A stretch of DNA of 64,000 bases, from the NCBI RefSeq assembly GCF_040363165.1, contig NZ_BSRG01000001.1, positions 62,001-126,000 of the forward strand, written 5' to 3'. Shown piece by piece: positions 6,922 through 16,147 of the stretch; within the stretch, counting starts at the first letter, position 1; each line of letters starts with the position of its first letter. Under the pieces are notes generated by a model that searched no databases, was not told where the DNA came from, and worked only from the letters and a program-made list of their open reading frames with translations. The position numbers and the translations under genes were made by a program. This stretch comes from Thermus sp. LT1-2-5. Its GTDB lineage: Bacteria > Deinococcota > Deinococci > Deinococcales > Thermaceae.

Positions 6922-8829
6922 CTACGACCTCCTCAGGCTAAAGCCTACCCCCAAAAGGTGCAGGGCGTAGGCCAGGAGGAGAAGCCCAGGGCCTTCCCCC
7001 TGGAGGAGGCGGAGGAGGCCCCAAGCGGCGAGGAGGAGGAGGAAGACGCCAAGCCCCGCGGCGAAGCCCGTGCTCCCGGGCACGAAAAGGCGCACCGCCA
7101 GGGCGTAGGCGGGGGGTATGCGCCCCTGGCGTCGGGGGAGGAGGAAGGCGAGGAGGTGGTAGAGGAGGAGGAGCGCATAGCCCAGGAAGGCCCAGGGCTT
7201 GAGCCTCTCGGCCAAGGGGAGGGGAAGGGCGAGGAAGGTGCGCCAGGGGTCTTCCAGGAAGCGGCCAGACTCCACCCGGAGGAGGGCCAAGTACAGGGTG
7301 CGGGCGCTGGGCCCCGCCTCCCTCGCACCCCAGAGGTCCGTTCCCAGGCCCAAAGCGGTGCGGATGGGCCCCTCCAGGGGGGCCTTGCGGTACGCCTCCG
7401 CCAGGGCCTCCTCCTTGCCCGTGAGGGCCAGGGCGAAGGGGAGGTCGCTTTCCCCCAGGAGCGTTTGCGCCTCCTTAGGCGCTTCTGGGAGAAGGGCGTA
7501 GCCCAGTAGGGCCTTGGTTTCGGGGGTGGGGGGGAGGGAGCGGAGCCAGTCCTGGGCGGCCTGGGTGCGCAGGGTGCCCCGGTCCAAGGGTGGGGTGAAG
7601 AGGCGCGCCCGGGCCCCTTGGTCCAGGCCATAGAGGAGCCAGGAGGCTCCCAGAAGGAGCAGGAGGAGGAGGGCGAGAAGCCTTTCCCCAAAGCTGGCGT
7701 AGGCCAGGGAGAGGTGTCTCAGGCGTAGCAGGGGATGGCGCAGGAAGCCGGCCCAAAACCCCCCAAGGGCCCGGAGGTCCTGAAGCTGGGGGGGGAGGTA
7801 GAAGAGGACGAGGTAGGCGAGGAGGGCCAGGTAGGCCAGGGCGAGGACCCAAAGGGCCTCGGGAAGCCCCTCTAGGCTTGGGGGAAGCCAACCCTTTAAG
7901 ACCGCCACCGCCTCCCTTAGGCGCAGGGCCTGGGCGGGAAGGCCTTGGGCCTCGAGGGCCTCCGCTTGTTCCTGGAAGAACGCCAGGGAGCCTGGGAAGA
8001 GGGGGCTCGTGCGGAGGAGGGTTTCCGTGAGGAGGCGGGCCTTTTCCGGCTCCTTGCCCGAGAGGTCCCTTGCCGTCTCCGCCAGGGCCAGGACGGGGGC
8101 GAAGGCGAAGGGAAGCTCGGGGCGGTGGCCCCGGGCCAAGAGGTCCTGGCGGTAGGCCTCGAGGTCCTCGGGGCTTAGGCTTTTGGGGTCCAGGGCCCAG
8201 TAGGCGAAGTAGGGCCAGGGTTTTGGCGGGTTGAGGGCCTCTAGAAGGGGCCTAAGCGCCTGGAGGTCCTCCGCCGTTCCCTCAAAGGGGCGGGGCGGGA
8301 AGGGGATGGGAAGCACCTGCTCCCCCTCTAAAAGGGCCTCGGGGCCCGGCCTCAGGGCCACCACCTTGGCGGGGGCGAAGTGGAAGCGGGCCTCGCCGGT
8401 AAGGCTCAGCTCTAGGACCAAAAGCCCCTGGGCTATATAGACCCGCTCCCCTTGGACCAAGGGCCCCACCCAGGGCCCCTTGGGTAAGGGAAATAGGCCC
8501 GAGGGAAGGAGGAGGCCCTCCTCGGTGAGGGTGGGGGTCTGGCCCAAGGCCACGAAGCGCCCCTCCAGAACCCCCGAGGGCAGGGAAAGCCGCACCCGGT
8601 ACTCCCCCGGGGCCTCGGGGGTGAAGGAAAGGCGGAAGCCCCCCCCTTCCGGGGCCACCTCCAGGGTCTTGAGGCCCGTGGGGCCTTCCACCACCAGGGG
8701 GTAGCGGCCCTCGGGCAGGTCGCGGCCCTCCAGGGTGAGGGGGATGCCCGCCTTGGCCTCCGGGGGAACGAGGAGGCTTTGGGCCAAGGCCCAAGGAAGC
8801 AGGGCCAAAGCGGCTAGCCAGCGGCGCAT
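6922..8829 (-). CDS. Large secreted/membrane protein of unknown function
   Basis: I do not recognise this 635-residue protein. It has a signal peptide (LAALALLPWALAQS), then an extracytoplasmic beta-rich part with Ig/CARDB-like rhythm (PLVVEGPTGLKTLEV, FTPEAPGEYRVRLSLPSG), then a helical part with TPR-like Ala/Leu/Glu spacing (about residues 220-320). At least five hydrophobic segments follow (ALAYLALLAYLVLFYL, LLALLLLLLLGASWLL, FLGYALLLLYHLLAFLL, GFAAGLGVFLLLLAAW, LLLLAYALHLLGVGF) separated by a loop rich in charged helices. It is the first gene of an operon with the aldolase and the WHy lipoprotein. A TAGAAT -10 lies 6 bases before its ATG, so the mRNA is probably leaderless. Confidence 0.7.
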   Translation of the reverse strand: MRRWLAALALLPWALAQSLLVPPEAKAGIPLTLEGRDLPEGRYPLVVEGPTGLKTLEVAPEGGGFRLSFTPEAPGEYRVRLSLPSGVLEGRFVALGQTPTLTEEGLLLPSGLFPLPKGPWVGPLVQGERVYIAQGLLVLELSLTGEARFHFAPAKVVALRPGPEALLEGEQVLPIPFPPRPFEGTAEDLQALRPLLEALNPPKPWPYFAYWALDPKSLSPEDLEAYRQDLLARGHRPELPFAFAPVLALAETARDLSGKEPEKARLLTETLLRTSPLFPGSLAFFQEQAEALEAQGLPAQALRLREAVAVLKGWLPPSLEGLPEALWVLALAYLALLAYLVLFYLPPQLQDLRALGGFWAGFLRHPLLRLRHLSLAYASFGERLLALLLLLLLGASWLLYGLDQGARARLFTPPLDRGTLRTQAAQDWLRSLPPTPETKALLGYALLPEAPKEAQTLLGESDLPFALALTGKEEALAEAYRKAPLEGPIRTALGLGTDLWGAREAGPSARTLYLALLRVESGRFLEDPWRTFLALPLPLAERLKPWAFLGYALLLLYHLLAFLLPRRQGRIPPAYALAVRLFVPGSTGFAAGLGVFLLLLAAWGLLRLLQGEGPGLLLLAYALHLLGVGFSLRRS

Positions 8830-8834
8830 GGCGT

Positions 8835-8841
8835 TATTCTA
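8835..8841. promoter_or_regulatory. Overlapping divergent -10 elements (leaderless, both directions)
   Basis: On the plus strand TATTCT (8835-8840) is followed by 6 bases and the sdaAB ATG at 8847. On the minus strand TAGAAT (8841-8836) is followed by 6 bases and the ATG of the membrane protein at 8829. The two hexamers share five base pairs. No ribosome binding site fits between them and either start. Confidence 0.6.
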
Positions 8842-8846
8842 CAGGT

Positions 8847-9509
8847 ATGGGTCTTTTGGACATGATCGGCCCGGTGATGGTGGGGCCCTCCTCCAGCCAC
8901 ACCGCCGGGGCCTGCCGCCTGGCCCTCCTCGCCCGCCACCTCCTGGGGGAAAAGCCCAAGCGGGTGGAGTTCGGCCTCCACGGCTCCTTCGCCAAGACGG
9001 GGAAGGGCCACGGCACCCACCTAGCCCTGGCCGCCGGGGTTCTGGGCCTGAGGCCAGACGACGAGCGCCTAAAGGAAAGCCTGGCCCTGGCGGCGCAGGA
9101 GGGGGTGGAGGTGATGTTCCGGGAGGTGGAGCTTGGGGACGTCCACTCCAACACCGTGCGCATGGTCCTGGAGGGGGAGAGGGAGCGGCTCGTGGTCACG
9201 GGAAGCTCCCTGGGCGGGGGGCTTGTGCGCATCTTTGACCTGGATGGGTTTGAGGTGCGCATCACGGGGAGCGCCCCCACCCTGGTGATCCGCAACGTGG
9301 ACACCCCGGGGGTGGTGGCCCGGGTGGCCCGGATCTTAGCCGACGACGAGGTGAACATCGCCCACCTCACCGTGAGCCGCAAGAAGCGGGGCGGGGAGGC
9401 CATGATGAGCCTGGAGATGGACCGTCCCCTCTCGGAAAAGCCCCTGGAGTATTTGGCCTACCTTTCCTACATCCTGTGGGTGCGACAGATCCCCCCGGTG
9501 ATGGACTAG
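8847..9509 (+). CDS. sdaAB: L-serine dehydratase, Fe-S dependent, beta subunit
   Basis: 220 residues. The N-terminus carries the family signature MIGPVMVGPSSSHTAGACRLALLAR, with GSFAKTGKGHGTHLALAAGVLG typical of the beta domain. The C-terminal 75 residues form an ACT domain (LVIRNVDTPGVVARVARILADDEVNIAHLTVSRK). With the alpha subunit it makes the [4Fe-4S] enzyme that deaminates L-serine to pyruvate and ammonia. The alpha gene is not adjacent, unlike in Bacillus; it must lie elsewhere. The start has a leaderless promoter (TATTCT plus 6 bases) and no Shine-Dalgarno sequence. The stop shares CTAG with the convergent kinase gene. Confidence 0.92.
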   Translation: MGLLDMIGPVMVGPSSSHTAGACRLALLARHLLGEKPKRVEFGLHGSFAKTGKGHGTHLALAAGVLGLRPDDERLKESLALAAQEGVEVMFREVELGDVHSNTVRMVLEGERERLVVTGSSLGGGLVRIFDLDGFEVRITGSAPTLVIRNVDTPGVVARVARILADDEVNIAHLTVSRKKRGGEAMMSLEMDRPLSEKPLEYLAYLSYILWVRQIPPVMD

Positions 9510-10474
9510 GCGCGGCCAAGCTCCAGGCGAAGGCCGGCGCCCCCTAAGGGGCTCGGCGTGGCGGTGAGCCTTCCCCCGTGGGCTTCCGCCACCTTCTGGG
9601 CCGTGTAGAGGCCGAGGCCGGCGCTTCCCCGCCTGCCCGGGCCTTGGCGGAAGGGCTGGGCCAGGGCCTCGAGGGGAAGGGGAAGCCCAGGGCCGTCGTC
9701 CTCCACGGCGATGGCACCCTCCTCCACCCGGACCCGCACCTCCTTCTTGGCGTGGCGGAGGGCGTTTTCCAGGAGGTTGGCCAGGGCCCGTTCCACAAGA
9801 AGCCGTTCCCCCCGCCCAAGCCCTGCGCCCTCCAGGGAAAGCCGGAGGCCCCGGCCCTTGGCCTCCTCCTGGTAGCGGAGGAGGAGGTCCTCCGCCAGGG
9901 CCCTCAGGTTCAGGGTTTCCGGCTGGGGGGGGCGGGCCTCGAGGCGGGTGAGGGCGAGGAGGTTTTCCACCAGACGGAAGGCGCGGGAAAGCTCCTCCCG
10001 TAGGTTTTTAAGCAGGACGAGTCGCTTTTCCCTGCCCAAATCGTCCGCCCTCTCCAGATACTCCAGGGCGCGGATGGCGGAGATCAAGGGCGTCTTCAGG
10101 TCATGGGCCAAGGCGGCGTAGAAGGCTTCCCGGGCTTCCAGGAGCTCGCTTAAGCGCTTCAGAAGCTCTTCGAACCGCGCCCGGAGCAAGGCGATCTCCG
10201 CCGGCGGGGGTTCCTTGGGGGCGGGAAGGCGGAGCCGGAGCTCCCCTTTTAGGGAGAGGTAAGTGAGGGCCCGGGTGAGCTCCTCCAAGGGCCTAAGGAG
10301 CCCTCGGGCCAGAAAGTAGCCCACCCCGGCGGATATCCCGGCCAAAAAGAGGAGCCAAAGGAGGAGGGGAAGCCAAGGCCCCTCCCCCAAAAGACCCAGG
10401 GTCAGGGCCAGGACCAGGTTGGGCAGGAAGGCCAGAAGACCGATGACCAGGGCGAGCCTAGCCCTAAGGCTCAT
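9506..10474 (-). CDS. Sensor histidine kinase (orphan, overlaps lepA)
   Basis: 322 residues. Two N-terminal membrane helices (residues about 5-25 and 35-55) are separated by only a few residues, so there is almost no periplasmic sensor. A HAMP-like linker ([15 protein letters not shown]), the HisKA helix with the phospho-accepting His124 in [12 protein letters not shown], then N-box ([13 protein letters not shown]), G1 (EDDGPGLPL) and G2 ([19 protein letters not shown]) of the ATPase domain follow. It starts 11 bases inside the end of lepA, with no response regulator beside it. The small sensor suggests it detects membrane state or a partner protein. The kinase call is certain; signal and cognate regulator are unknown. 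Confidence 0.9.
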   Translation of the reverse strand: MSLRARLALVIGLLAFLPNLVLALTLGLLGEGPWLPLLLWLLFLAGISAGVGYFLARGLLRPLEELTRALTYLSLKGELRLRLPAPKEPPPAEIALLRARFEELLKRLSELLEAREAFYAALAHDLKTPLISAIRALEYLERADDLGREKRLVLLKNLREELSRAFRLVENLLALTRLEARPPQPETLNLRALAEDLLLRYQEEAKGRGLRLSLEGAGLGRGERLLVERALANLLENALRHAKKEVRVRVEEGAIAVEDDGPGLPLPLEALAQPFRQGPGRRGSAGLGLYTAQKVAEAHGGRLTATPSPLGGAGLRLELGRA

Positions 10475-12278
10475 CCTTCCCCGCCGAGAGCACCGCCAAG
10501 AAGGCTTCTTGCGGAACCTCCACCTTGCCGATGGCCTTGAGGCGCTTCTTCCCCTCCTTTTGCTTTTCCAGGAGCTTCTTCTTCCGGGTCACGTCCCCGC
10601 CGTAGCACTTGGCCAAGACGTCTTTTCGGAGGGCCTTAACCGTGGCCCGGGCGATGATCTTGCCCCCAATGGCCGCCTGGATGGGCACCTCAAAGAGCTG
10701 GCGCGGGATGACCTCGGCCAGCTTGTCCACGATGGCCCGGGCCATGCCGTAGGCCTTTTCCCGGTGGGCGATGAAGGTGAGGGCGTCCACCACCTCCCCG
10801 TGGACCAGCACGTTCACCTTGACCAGGTCCCCCGGTTGGTAGCCCGCCTGCTCGTAGTCCATGGAGGCGTAGCCCCGGGAGAGGCTCTTCAGGCGGTCGT
10901 GGAAGTCATAGAGGATCTCGGCGAAGGGGGCCTCGTAGATGAGCTCCACCCGTTTTTGCGCCCCTGGGAGGTAGTTCATGCTCTGGAGGCGGCCCCGCTT
11001 TTCCTGCACCAGCTGCATGATGCTCCCCACGTACTCCTCGGGGGTGTAGAGGGTGAGCTTGACGTAGGGTTCCAGGATTTCCTCGATCTTGGTGGGGTCG
11101 GGGAGGTCGGCGGGGTTGTGGATCTCCACTTCCTCCCCGCTCTTAAGCCGCACCTTGTAGACCACGCTGGGGGCGGTGGCGATGAGTTCCAGGCCGAATT
11201 CCCGCTCAAGCCGCTCTTGCACGATTTCGGCGTGGAGGAGACCCAAGAAGCCGCAGCGGAAGCCGAAGCCCAAGGCGGTGGAGGTTTCCGGCTCGAAGGA
11301 GAGGGCGGCGTCGTTCAGCTTGAGCTTTTCCAGGGCGTCCCGGAGCTTGTTGTAGTCCCCTGAGTCCACGGGGTAAAGCCCGGCGAAGACCACGGGCTTG
11401 GCGGGGCGGAACCCGGGGTAGGGGGCGGGGGTGGGGTTGTGGGCCAGGGTGATGGTGTCCCCCACCTGGACGTCGTGGATGTCGCGGATGGCGGCGGTGA
11501 GCCAGCCCACCTCCCCCACGGAGAGGCTTTCCGTGGGCACCAGGCCCTGGGGGGTGAAGACGCCTACCTTGTCCACGGTGAACTCCTTGCCGGTGGAGAA
11601 GATGCGGATCCTGTCCCCAGGGCGCACCGTGCCCTCGAAGATGCGCAGGTAGGGGATGACGCCCTGATAGGCGTCGTAGAGGGAATCGAAGATGAGGGCC
11701 TTGAGGGGGGCCTCGGGGTCCCCGTGGGGTGGGGGGATGCGCTGCACGATGGCCTCGAGGATCTCCTCCACCCCCTCCCCCGTCTTGCCGGAGGCGAAGA
11801 TGGCCTCGTCCGCAGGGATGCCCAAGACCTCCTCCACCTCGAGGGCCACCTCTAGGGGCCGGGCGTTGGGCAGGTCGATCTTGTTGATGACCGGGAGGAT
11901 CGCGTGGTTATGCTCCAGGGCCAGGTAGAAGTTGGCGATGGTCTGGGCCTCCACCCCCTGGCTTGCGTCCACCACCAGAAGCACCCCTTCCACCGCGGCC
12001 AAGGCCCGGGACACCTCGTAGGTGAAGTCCACGTGCCCCGGGGTGTCGATGAGGTGGAAGGTGTAGGTGTTCCCGTCCTTGGCTCGGTAGTTTACCCGCA
12101 CCGCGCTGGCCTTGATGGTGATGCCTCGCTCCCGCTCTAGCTCCAGGGAGTCCAGGAACTGCTCCCGCATCTCCCGCTCGCTCACGGCGTGGGTCATCTG
12201 CAGGATGCGGTCGGCCAGGGTGGACTTCCCGTGGTCCACGTGGGCGATGATGGAGAAGTTGCGGATGCGGCTTACCAT
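10464..12278 (-). CDS. lepA: Elongation factor 4 (LepA), ribosomal back-translocase GTPase
   Basis: 604 residues from the ATG at 12278, which sits 9 bases after GGAGG; the longer frame to 12434 is a chance extension. G motifs are complete: [10 protein letters not shown] (P-loop), [12 protein letters not shown] (switch I), DTPGHVDF (G3), NKIDLPNA (G4) and SGKTGEG (G5). Domains II-V and the LepA-specific C-terminal domain ([23 protein letters not shown]) follow. The protein binds ribosomes and remodels stalled or mistranslocated complexes; it is also implicated in 30S biogenesis. It is divergent from gyrA and cotranscribed with a histidine kinase. Confidence 0.97.
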   Translation of the reverse strand: MVSRIRNFSIIAHVDHGKSTLADRILQMTHAVSEREMREQFLDSLELERERGITIKASAVRVNYRAKDGNTYTFHLIDTPGHVDFTYEVSRALAAVEGVLLVVDASQGVEAQTIANFYLALEHNHAILPVINKIDLPNARPLEVALEVEEVLGIPADEAIFASGKTGEGVEEILEAIVQRIPPPHGDPEAPLKALIFDSLYDAYQGVIPYLRIFEGTVRPGDRIRIFSTGKEFTVDKVGVFTPQGLVPTESLSVGEVGWLTAAIRDIHDVQVGDTITLAHNPTPAPYPGFRPAKPVVFAGLYPVDSGDYNKLRDALEKLKLNDAALSFEPETSTALGFGFRCGFLGLLHAEIVQERLEREFGLELIATAPSVVYKVRLKSGEEVEIHNPADLPDPTKIEEILEPYVKLTLYTPEEYVGSIMQLVQEKRGRLQSMNYLPGAQKRVELIYEAPFAEILYDFHDRLKSLSRGYASMDYEQAGYQPGDLVKVNVLVHGEVVDALTFIAHREKAYGMARAIVDKLAEVIPRQLFEVPIQAAIGGKIIARATVKALRKDVLAKCYGGDVTRKKKLLEKQKEGKKRLKAIGKVEVPQEAFLAVLSAGKDEP

Positions 12279-12378
12279 CCTTTCCATCCTCCGGGGTAGA
12301 GGAGGTGAAGTCAAGCGAGGCGCAAAAGCCGGGGTCCTGGTAAGATAAAACTCGGCGTCTGCACGCCTTAGGAGCGCT

Positions 12379-14796
12379 ATGTCCCAGGTTGTGCCTGTAG
12401 AAATCACTGAGGAACTCAAGCAGAGTTTCATCAACTACGCCATGTCCGTCATCGTGGACCGGGCCCTGCCTGACGTGCGGGACGGGCTCAAGCCGGTCCA
12501 GCGGCGGATCCTCTTCGGCGCCTACCAGGAAGGGGTCTTGCCCACCCGCAAGCACGTGAAAAGCGCCAAGATCGTGGGCGAGGTCATGGGCAAATACCAC
12601 CCCCACGGGGACGCCGCCATCTACGACGCCCTGGTGCGCCTGGCCCAGCCCTGGAACCTGCGCTACCCCCTCATGGACGGCCAGGGCAACTTCGGCTCCA
12701 TTGACGGGGACCCCCCGGCCGCCCAGCGCTACACCGAGGCCCGGCTTTCCCACCTGGGGGCGGAGATGCTGGCGGAAATCGACAAGGAAACGGTGGACTT
12801 CCGCCCCAACTACGACGGCTCCCTCAAGGAGCCCGAGGTCCTGCCCGCCGCCATCCCCAACCTCCTGGTAAACGGGGCGAGCGGCATCGCCGTGGGCATG
12901 GCCACCAGCCTCCCGCCCCACAACCTTTCTGAGGTGGTAGATGCCTTGGTGGCCATGATCGACAACCCGGGGATTCCCCTCGAGGAGGTCATGCGCCACA
13001 TCCCTGGCCCCGACTTCCCCACGGGGGGAAAGCTTTCCCGCAAGGGGATCAAGGAGGCTTACGCCACCGGCCGGGGAAGCCTAAAAATGCGGGCCAAGGT
13101 GCGCATCGAGGAAAAGGGCCAGCGCCCCATGCTGGTGGTCACGGAGATCCCTTACCAGGTGAACAAGGCGAGCCTCATCGCCCAGATCGCCGCCCTGGTG
13201 AAGGCCAAGAAGATCGAGGACATCGTGGCCCTCCGCGACGAGTCCGACCGGCAGGGCCTGCGGATCGCCATCGAGCTCAAGCGGGGGGCAAACCCTCAGG
13301 TGGTCCTCAACCAGCTCTACAAGCACACCGCCTTGCAGACCTCCTTCACGGTGAACCTTCTCGCCATCGTCCAGGGGGAGCCCAAGGTCCTTTCCCTCCT
13401 CGACCTCATGCGCCACTACCTGGACCACCGCAAGGAGGTGGTGCGGCGCCGGAGCCTCTTTGACCTGAAGAAGGCCGAGGAAAGGGCCCACGTCCTGGAA
13501 GGGCTCCTCATCGCCCTGGACCATATCGACGAGGTCATCGCCCTCATCCGGGGCTCGGAGGATGCGCAAAGGGCCCGCGCCGCCCTCATGGAGCGCTTCG
13601 GCCTTTCGGAGGTCCAGGCCCAGGCCATCTTGGACATGCGGCTGCAGCGCCTGGTGGCCTTGGAGCGGGAAAAGCTTCTGGAGGAGTACCGGGGGCTCAT
13701 GGAGGAGATCGCCCGGCTTAAGGCCATCCTCCGGGATGAAGCTCGGCTTTGGAGCGAGGTGAAACAGGACCTCCTCCGGGTCAAGGAAAAGTACGGGGAT
13801 GCCCGCCGCACCCTCATCACCGAGTTTGAGGAGAGCTTCAACCCCGAGGACCTCATTGAGGACGAGCCCATGGTCATCACCCTCACCGCCCAGGGCTTCC
13901 TCAAGCGCCTCCCCCTCGAGGCCTACCGGGCCCAGGGCCGGGGGGGCAAGGGCCTGCTGGCGGGCAGGACCAAGGAAGAGGACGAGGCCACCCAGGTCTT
14001 CGTGGCCGGAGCCCACGACGACCTCCTCCTCTTCACCAACCGGGGCCGGGTCTACCGCCTCAAGGTCTATGAGCTACCCGAGATGGGCCGCCAGGCCCGG
14101 GGGGTGCACGTGAAAAGCCTCCTCCCCCTCTTGGAGGAAGAGGAGGTGGCTGCGCTGCTTTCCGTGCGGGGCCTCGAGGGGGAAGGCTACCTGGTCTTCG
14201 CCACGGAACGGGGCCTGGTAAAGCGCACCGCCCTTAGGGAGTACCAGAACCTGGGCTCCGCTGGCCTCATCGCCATCCGGCTCCAGGAAGGGGACCGCCT
14301 CATCGGCGTGGCCCTCTCCGATCCCGAGGACGAGGCCATCTTGGCCACGGAGGCGGGCCAGGCCATCCGCTTCCCCCTGGAGGAGGTGCGGGCCACGGGG
14401 CGGGACAGCCAGGGGGTTACCGGCATCCGCTTTAAGAAGCCCGGGGACCGGGTGGTTTCCCTCCTCACGGTGAAGCCCGGGGAGATGGTGGATCTCCTGG
14501 CGGTGAGCACCCGGGGCTACGGCAAGCGCACGCCCCTTTCCGAATACCCCCTGCAGGGCCGGGGTGGGGTGGGGGTCATCACCTACGGGGTGAGCGTGCG
14601 CACTGGGCGGCTTTCCGCCCTCCTCAAGGTGCGGGGCACGGAAGACCTCCTGGTCCTCTCCAAGAAGGGCCTGGCCATCCGCACCCCGGTGAAGGAGATT
14701 CCCCAGTACTCCCGGCCCACCGCCGGGGTCAAGGTGATGAACCTGCCCGAGGACGACGAGGTGGCGAGCGCCTTCGCCGTGGAGGAGGAGAAGTAG
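12379..14796 (+). CDS. gyrA: DNA gyrase subunit A
   Basis: 805 residues from an ATG preceded by AGGAG. The breakage-reunion domain holds catalytic Tyr118 in [11 protein letters not shown] and the long coiled-coil with [17 protein letters not shown]. The C-terminal beta-pinwheel includes a GyrA box (QGRGGKG near residue 517), which separates gyrase from topoisomerase IV. The quinolone region reads [17 protein letters not shown]: Ala79 stands where E. coli has Ser83, while the nearby acidic residue Asp83 (E. coli Asp87) is kept. GyrA with GyrB introduces negative supercoils. A TAAGAT (12341-12346) upstream may be its -10. The gene abuts cutA with no gap. Confidence 0.97.
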   Translation: MSQVVPVEITEELKQSFINYAMSVIVDRALPDVRDGLKPVQRRILFGAYQEGVLPTRKHVKSAKIVGEVMGKYHPHGDAAIYDALVRLAQPWNLRYPLMDGQGNFGSIDGDPPAAQRYTEARLSHLGAEMLAEIDKETVDFRPNYDGSLKEPEVLPAAIPNLLVNGASGIAVGMATSLPPHNLSEVVDALVAMIDNPGIPLEEVMRHIPGPDFPTGGKLSRKGIKEAYATGRGSLKMRAKVRIEEKGQRPMLVVTEIPYQVNKASLIAQIAALVKAKKIEDIVALRDESDRQGLRIAIELKRGANPQVVLNQLYKHTALQTSFTVNLLAIVQGEPKVLSLLDLMRHYLDHRKEVVRRRSLFDLKKAEERAHVLEGLLIALDHIDEVIALIRGSEDAQRARAALMERFGLSEVQAQAILDMRLQRLVALEREKLLEEYRGLMEEIARLKAILRDEARLWSEVKQDLLRVKEKYGDARRTLITEFEESFNPEDLIEDEPMVITLTAQGFLKRLPLEAYRAQGRGGKGLLAGRTKEEDEATQVFVAGAHDDLLLFTNRGRVYRLKVYELPEMGRQARGVHVKSLLPLLEEEEVAALLSVRGLEGEGYLVFATERGLVKRTALREYQNLGSAGLIAIRLQEGDRLIGVALSDPEDEAILATEAGQAIRFPLEEVRATGRDSQGVTGIRFKKPGDRVVSLLTVKPGEMVDLLAVSTRGYGKRTPLSEYPLQGRGGVGVITYGVSVRTGRLSALLKVRGTEDLLVLSKKGLAIRTPVKEIPQYSRPTAGVKVMNLPEDDEVASAFAVEEEK

Positions 14797-15108
14797 ATGG
14801 AAGAGGTGGTCCTCATCACCGTGCCCACGGAGGAGGTGGCGAAGACCCTGGCCCGAACCCTGGTGGAGGAGCGCCTGGCCGCTTGCGTGAACATCGTCCC
14901 CGGCCTGACCTCCGTGTACCGCTGGCAGGGGGAGGTGGTGGAGGATAAGGAGCTCCTCCTCATCGCCAAGACCACCACCCATGTCTTCCCCAGGCTCAAG
15001 GAAAGGGTCCTGGCCCTCCACCCCTACACGGTGCCCGAGATCCTCGCCCTGCCCATCGCCGAGGGGCACGGGCCCTATTTGGCGTGGCTTAGGGAAAACA
15101 CGGGATGA
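14797..15108 (+). CDS. cutA: CutA1 divalent-ion-binding trimeric protein
   Basis: 103 residues, the usual CutA1 size. Conserved phrases: LITVPTEEVAKTLARTLVEERLAACVNIVPGLTSVYRWQGEV and the C-terminal YTVPEILALPI. The fold is a ferredoxin-like, PII-resembling trimer. It was first linked to copper and divalent-cation tolerance in E. coli, but its real function is unclear. The ATG directly follows the gyrA stop. Its stop overlaps the ATG of a decayed gene as ATGA, which suggests that gene was once translationally coupled. Confidence 0.93.
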   Translation: MEEVVLITVPTEEVAKTLARTLVEERLAACVNIVPGLTSVYRWQGEVVEDKELLLIAKTTTHVFPRLKERVLALHPYTVPEILALPIAEGHGPYLAWLRENTG

Positions 15109-15412
15109 CCCCGGGTAGGCTGGATTTCCTCCGGGCCCTCCACGCCCGGGGGGCGGAGAAGGTCCTGGCCCCCATCCGAGACCCCTTCGGGAGATGCCCT
15201 TGGCCTCACCGAGCGGACTTGGCCCCCCTCGGGGTCATCCCGTTGGGCTACGCCCCCAACCGGATCGGCCGGGTGACTCGCCTTTGGTGAGGCCCGGCGT
15301 CTGGCCTTTGAGGGGAGGGCGTGCCGGTTTTCGCGGTTCCCCTGGAGGACCTCAAGCGGGCCTTTGGCCGTCCCGTGGAGGGGCTAGAGCCCTGCGGAGG
15401 ATCCATCCCCTA
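15105..15412 (+). pseudogene. Decayed gene after cutA (unidentified)
   Basis: An ATG overlapping the cutA stop opens a 61-codon frame (LDFLRALHARGAEKV then PLGYAPNRIGRVTRLW) that stops at 15288-15290. Protein-like sequence then continues in shifted frames: EARRLAFEGRACRF from about 15291, and FAVPLEDLKRAFGRPVEGLE running to a TAG near 15412. Joined, they read as one protein of about 100 residues broken by two frame changes. I cannot name the family. It may instead be two sequencing errors in an intact gene. Bases 15413-15458 show nothing I can interpret. Confidence 0.4.
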
Positions 15413-15458
15413 GCCCGCAAGCGTCCCTTGGGGCGGCAAGATTTTTTCAACCCAAAGG

Positions 15459-15488
15459 TTTACAAAATCCCGGGGAGCGTGCTAGCCT
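15459..15488 (+). promoter_or_regulatory. Promoter of sdrP
   Basis: TTTACA (15459-15464), an 18-base spacer and TAGCCT (15483-15488) lie just before AGGAGG and the ATG at 15507. The sequence upstream (15440-15465) is AT-rich compared with the rest of the window. Confidence 0.55.
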
Positions 15489-15506
15489 GGGGCTAAGGAG
15501 GCAGCC

Positions 15507-16115
15507 ATGACCCAGGCCCGTGAAACCCTAAGCTTCAAACCCGGCGAAGTTATCCTCTACCCGGGGGTGCCGGGGCCCAGGGACCGGGTCTACCGGGTCC
15601 TCGAGGGCCTGGTACGCCTGGAGGCGGTGGACGAGGAGGGGAACGCCCTCACCCTGCGCCTGGTGCGCCCAGGCGGCTACTTTGGCGAGGAAGCCCTTTC
15701 CGGCACCGAGCGCACCTACTTCGCCGAGGCGGTGACCGAGGTAGCGGTGGAGGCCTTGCCCAAGGAGCCCAGGCCCGAGGAGCTTCTGGACCTGGTAGCC
15801 CACCTGGCCCAGGCCCTTTCCGAGTCCTACCGCCGCATAGAGCGCCTGGCCACGCAACGGCTCAAAAACCGCATGGCCGCAGCCCTTTTGGAGCTGGCGG
15901 AAACCCCCTTGGCCCGGGAGGAGGAGGAGGGCCTGGTGCTCCGGGCCACCCACGACGAGCTGGCCGCTGCGGTGGGGAGCGTTCGGGAAACCGTGACCAA
16001 GGTCATCGGGGAGCTCGCCCGGGAGGGGTACATCCGCTCGGGCTACGGCAAGATCGTCCTCCGGGACGTGAAAGGCCTTAAGGAGCTCGCCCAAAGCCGG
16101 GGTGAGGGCCGCTAA
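15507..16115 (+). CDS. sdrP: SdrP, CRP/FNR-family stationary-phase/oxidative-stress regulator
   Basis: 202 residues with an AGGAGG 5 bases before the ATG. The N-terminal cyclic-nucleotide-like beta roll (VILYPGVPGPRDRVYRVLEGLVRLEAVDEEG and the PGGYFGEEAL turn) joins a long dimer helix (ALSESYRRIERLATQRLKNR) and a C-terminal helix-turn-helix (THDELAAAVGSVRETVTKVIGEL). Length and sequence match, from memory, T. thermophilus SdrP, which activates nutrient and redox stress genes without needing cAMP; the usual cAMP-contacting residues are not apparent here either. It is monocistronic, between a decayed gene and a DUF502 gene with its own -10 element. Confidence 0.9.
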   Translation: MTQARETLSFKPGEVILYPGVPGPRDRVYRVLEGLVRLEAVDEEGNALTLRLVRPGGYFGEEALSGTERTYFAEAVTEVAVEALPKEPRPEELLDLVAHLAQALSESYRRIERLATQRLKNRMAAALLELAETPLAREEEEGLVLRATHDELAAAVGSVRETVTKVIGELAREGYIRSGYGKIVLRDVKGLKELAQSRGEGR

Positions 16116-16134
16116 ACGGGGGGAGGCCATGGCG

Positions 16135-16140
16135 TAAACT
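16135..16140 (+). promoter_or_regulatory. -10 element TAAACT for the DUF502 gene (leaderless)
   Basis: TAAACT is followed by 7 bases and the ATG at 16148, with no Shine-Dalgarno sequence between them. Confidence 0.5.
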
Positions 16141-16147
16141 AAGGGCC

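Noticed and set aside
12279-12434. N-terminal extension of lepA to 12434
   Set aside because: The conserved LepA start follows a GGAGG before 12278, and the extension overlaps gyrA and has no family homology.
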